Shown: piece after piece, positions 4,061 to 5,914 of the stretch
How the letters are laid out: each line of letters begins with the position of its first letter
How positions within the stretch are numbered: position 1 is the first letter of the stretch
Assembly: GCA_905236465.1 (NCBI GenBank)
Contig: CAJOQA010000327.1
Coordinates: 1-5,914, forward strand
DNA: 5,914 nt
Origin: an uncultured Treponema sp.
GTDB lineage: Bacteria > Spirochaetota > Spirochaetia > Treponematales > Treponemataceae
Reading direction: 5' to 3'
Position numbers and translations under genes: made by a program
The notes under the pieces: model-generated
The model's input: only the letters and a program-made list of their open reading frames with translations
Database searches by the model: none
Told to the model about the DNA's origin: nothing

Positions 4061-5698
4061 TTACAAGGTTGCTCCAGGAATTTCCTTTTCAAATTCTTTG
4101 TTGCCATGTGTGTAGTGGGGGAGAATCTTTGGAGAAATAGCATCTCCTTTGATTCCTGCTGCATCACGCTCTTTTTCAAAAGCTTTTACATGGTCAAGGT
4201 TAAGTTTTTCTGAAAGCTTAATATTCTTAAACATCTTTCCGGCTTCAATACCAGCTTCACGGCCAAAGACTACAACATCAAGCAAACTGTTTCCCATTAA
4301 GCGGTTTGTTCCATGAACACCACCAGATGCTTCTCCAGCTACAAGAAGGTTTGCAACATTGGTGTGGCAGGTCTTGTCAATTTCTACTCCACCATTCTGG
4401 TAGTGTAGGGTTGGGTAAACAAGAATTGGTTCCTTACGGATATCAATTCCATACTTAATGAACATATTGTACATAGCAGGAATTGACTTAAGGATTGTCC
4501 CTTCTCCATGAATCATTTCAATCATTGGGGTATCAAGCCAAACAGCATCCTGTACATCGTTCTTTACACCACGGCCTTCGCGAACTTCGCGGATAATTCC
4601 AGAAGCGTTTACGTCTCGTGTTTCAAGTGGGTGGATATAAACTTCACCGTCCTTATTGATAAGTTTTGCTCCAAGAGAGCGAACCTTTTCTGTTACAAGT
4701 TTACCAAGAATCTGTGTTGGGTAAGCTGCTCCTGTTGGGTGGTACTGCAAAGAATCCTGATAGAGGAGCTTTGCACCAGCGCGGTATGCCATTACAAGAC
4801 CGTCGGCTGTAGCACCGTAGTGGTTAGAGGTAGGAAAGCCTTGATAGTGCATACGGCCAGCACCACCAGTTGCAATAACTACAACTTTTGCTTTTGCAAT
4901 GCGAATTTCACCGGTTTCTATGTTCATAAGAACTGCACCGCAAGCCTCACCCTTGTCATTTTTGATGATTTCAATAGCAGCTGTGAAGTCTACAACTGTA
5001 ATTGAATCAGCGCGGTTAAAGGCTTCATCGCGGAGTGTACGCATGATTTCAGCACCTGAATAGTCCTTACATGCGTGCATTCTTTTGCGACTAGTTCCAC
5101 CACCGTGGGTTGTTACCATTGTACCATCGCTCATTTTATCGAACTCAACACCCAGTTCGTTGAGCCATTTAATTACAGATGGGGCCTTGTTTACAAGAGT
5201 GTATACAAGTTCTGGTTTGCCGTCAAAGTGTCCACCACCAAAAGCATCAAGATAATGCTGTGCAGGAGAGTCGTTTGGCTTATCTGCAGCCTGAATGCCA
5301 CCCTCAGCCATCATTGTGTTAGCATCTCCTACGCGGAGCTTTGTTACGAGCAAAACTTTTGCACCGGCTTCACTTGCCATAATTGCAGCAGAAGTTCCTG
5401 CTCCACCACCACCAATTACAAGAACGTCAGATTCATAATCAATGTGGTTAAGGTCGATTTTTTCAGGCTCAATGCGGGGCTTAGCCTGTAACATTTCTGC
5501 AAGTTCTATTGGAGCTTTCTGACCTTTATTTGGACCTATTTTGAGTTCTGTAAACTGCTCCTTAATGCGGTCAGGATGGAACTTCAAAAGAAGATCGTCT
5601 TTTTCTTCCGCAGTAAGACGGGCATGTTCAAATTTTAAGTTTTCTTCGCGTTTTTCAGCTACGATTTTCGCAGCATCGTCAAGATAGTTACCATACAT
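4061..5698 (-). CDS. Fumarate reductase/succinate dehydrogenase-type FAD flavoprotein (frdA-like)
   Basis: A 545-residue FAD-dependent oxidoreductase that probably reduces fumarate to succinate in fermentation. The ATG lies 6 bases after AGGAGA. An N-terminal extension of about 88 residues, including HPDRIKEQ and IGPNKGQKAP (41-63), precedes the FAD-binding Rossmann motif DVLVIGGGGAG (91-101). AEGGIQAA (131-138) follows, and ATGGAGR (276-282) is a second FAD contact. Aligned by eye to E. coli FrdA, the active-site residues are present: H320 (YHPTG), T336-E337, R361 (the proton-shuttle Arg, in ETRD), H432 (LHYQNGG) and R466 (HGTNRLMGNS). The His that carries covalent FAD in FrdA/SdhA is replaced by Asn127 (GDANTMMAEGG), so FAD is probably non-covalent, favouring fumarate reduction over succinate oxidation. 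The chain ends about 75 residues after GNSLLD, so the usual large C-terminal helical domain is short or absent. There is no signal peptide, so it is cytoplasmic. No iron-sulfur or membrane-anchor subunit gene is visible. L-aspartate oxidase (NadB) is the main alternative; the N-terminal extension and HYQNGG argue against it. The gene is richer in G+C than the plus-strand genes. Confidence 0.88.
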   Translation of the reverse strand: MYGNYLDDAAKIVAEKREENLKFEHARLTAEEKDDLLLKFHPDRIKEQFTELKIGPNKGQKAPIELAEMLQAKPRIEPEKIDLNHIDYESDVLVIGGGGAGTSAAIMASEAGAKVLLVTKLRVGDANTMMAEGGIQAADKPNDSPAQHYLDAFGGGHFDGKPELVYTLVNKAPSVIKWLNELGVEFDKMSDGTMVTTHGGGTSRKRMHACKDYSGAEIMRTLRDEAFNRADSITVVDFTAAIEIIKNDKGEACGAVLMNIETGEIRIAKAKVVVIATGGAGRMHYQGFPTSNHYGATADGLVMAYRAGAKLLYQDSLQYHPTGAAYPTQILGKLVTEKVRSLGAKLINKDGEVYIHPLETRDVNASGIIREVREGRGVKNDVQDAVWLDTPMIEMIHGEGTILKSIPAMYNMFIKYGIDIRKEPILVYPTLHYQNGGVEIDKTCHTNVANLLVAGEASGGVHGTNRLMGNSLLDVVVFGREAGIEAGKMFKNIKLSEKLNLDHVKAFEKERDAAGIKGDAISPKILPHYTHGNKEFEKEIPGATL

Positions 5699-5704
5699 AA
5701 TATA

Positions 5705-5733
5705 TCTCCTAAAAGCAGCGCCAAGGAAGGCGC
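5705..5733 (-). promoter_or_regulatory. Shine-Dalgarno site with an upstream GC hairpin whose loop is complementary to it
   Basis: On the minus strand AGGAGA (5710-5705) lies 6 bases before the flavoprotein ATG and fixes the start. Seven bases upstream, GCGCC (5733-5729) pairs with GGCGC (5722-5718) around the loop TTCCTT. The loop contains TCCT, which can pair with AGGA of the Shine-Dalgarno site, so the hairpin could restrain translation by a pseudoknot. The stem is followed by TGCTTTT, which is too short a T-run for a convincing attenuator. The regulatory role is inference. Confidence 0.5.
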
Positions 5734-5800
5734 GTCATTAGTTAGCATTTTTTAAGTTGCCTAGAAAACGTGCGAGTTTATGCAACGCAAAAACCCGCTG

Positions 5801-5825
5801 AACAAAACTGGCAGAAGGCCAATTT
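5801..5825 (-). terminator. Possible weak intrinsic terminator of the upstream partial gene
   Basis: On the minus strand AAATTGGC (5825-5818) pairs with GCCAGTTT (5812-5805) around a 5-base loop, followed by TGTTC, so the T-run is only TTTTGTT. One pair is G-U when read on the minus strand but a C-A mismatch on the plus strand, which supports minus-strand function. It lies 17 bases past the stop of the partial gene at 5843. If it works only partly, the flavoprotein gene could be reached by read-through. The rest of the leader (5734-5800) shows no convincing -35/-10 pair. Confidence 0.45.
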
Positions 5826-5842
5826 CGTGACGCTCTCCTTCT

Positions 5843-5914
5843 TTACTTTTCTATTTCCCTTGTATTATACAGATTCTTAATCTGTTCTTTGTCGCCTGTA
5901 GACATTTCTACAAA
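5843..5914 (-). CDS. C-terminal end of an unidentified gene (partial, runs off the window)
   Basis: The minus strand is open from the window edge for 23 codons and then stops at TAA (5845-5843). The residues read FVEMSTGDKEQIKNLYNTRE followed by IEK. The stretch is charged, helix-prone and free of stops, and it is followed by a terminator-like hairpin, as expected at a gene end. It is too short to identify. It points the same way as the flavoprotein gene and ends 144 bases before its start, so it may be a functional partner, but nothing in these residues shows that. A chance open stretch of this length is possible. Confidence 0.5.
   Translation of the reverse strand, partial: FVEMSTGDKEQIKNLYNTREIEK

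Noticed and set aside
4508..5491. Two long plus-strand open frames (4508-5005 and 5075-5491) opposite the flavoprotein gene
   Set aside because: They are antisense shadows of a well-supported gene, give Cys/Ser-rich low-similarity translations, and lack a convincing Shine-Dalgarno site.
5756..5786. GTTGC/GCAAC inverted repeat in the flavoprotein leader as a riboswitch stem
   Set aside because: A 5-bp stem with a 21-base loop and no conserved riboswitch motif that I can recognise.
5784..5842. Tiny leader open frame starting at TTG after AAGGAG on the minus strand (14 codons)
   Set aside because: It needs a rare start at too long a spacing from the Shine-Dalgarno-like site, overlaps the terminator-like hairpin, and has no supporting feature.
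1..5914. Signs of a mobile element, CRISPR array or defence island
   Set aside because: No regularly spaced repeats, no transposase or integrase motifs, and no direct repeats next to the tRNA that would mark an attachment site within this window.

Overview
The window looks like chromosomal DNA of an AT-rich bacterium, most likely a spirochete of the Treponema type. This is an inference from a Cache-sensor chemoreceptor with an 'AAHAGETGKGFSVVADEIRKL' type tip, a chemoreceptor followed directly by a PilZ-type gene, and a fumarate-reductase-like flavoprotein, a combination that fits succinate-forming treponemes. No marker in the window fixes the genus. I see no insertion sequence, integrase, CRISPR array or phage gene.

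Layout. Bases 1-190 carry a minus-strand tRNA-Met(CAT) with a near-consensus promoter (201-230) and a strong intrinsic terminator (82-113); a second hairpin lies at 7-41. Bases 190-396 are a compact divergent regulatory region: the tRNA promoter faces left, a TTGACA-17-TAAAAT promoter (297-325) faces right, and an A-tract tandem repeat sits between them. To the right, all on the plus strand, are an unrecognised 166-residue soluble protein (397-897), a 702-residue methyl-accepting chemotaxis protein (1000-3108) and, 21 bases later, a 281-residue PilZ-type protein (3130-3975). A strong bidirectional terminator (about 3981-4031) separates these from the convergent minus-strand flavoprotein gene (4061-5698). 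Upstream of that gene are a structured 144-base leader and the last 23 codons of another minus-strand gene that runs off the right edge (5843-5914).

How the genes may work together. The chemoreceptor and PilZ-type genes are almost certainly co-transcribed, suggesting that ligand sensing (CheA/CheW route) and a cyclic-di-GMP-type effector act on the same motility output. The PilZ-type protein appears to have an N-terminal receiver-like alpha/beta domain. The flavoprotein keeps the substrate-site residues of fumarate reductase/succinate dehydrogenase but has Asn where the FAD-linking His normally lies, which points to non-covalent FAD and fumarate reduction in fermentation. It is an independent unit, visibly less AT-rich than the genes to its left.

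The most interesting points are the chemoreceptor/PilZ pair with its receiver-like domain, the missing flavinylation His, and a hairpin just before the flavoprotein start whose loop can pair with the Shine-Dalgarno sequence. I did not find clear proof of a wholly new system.
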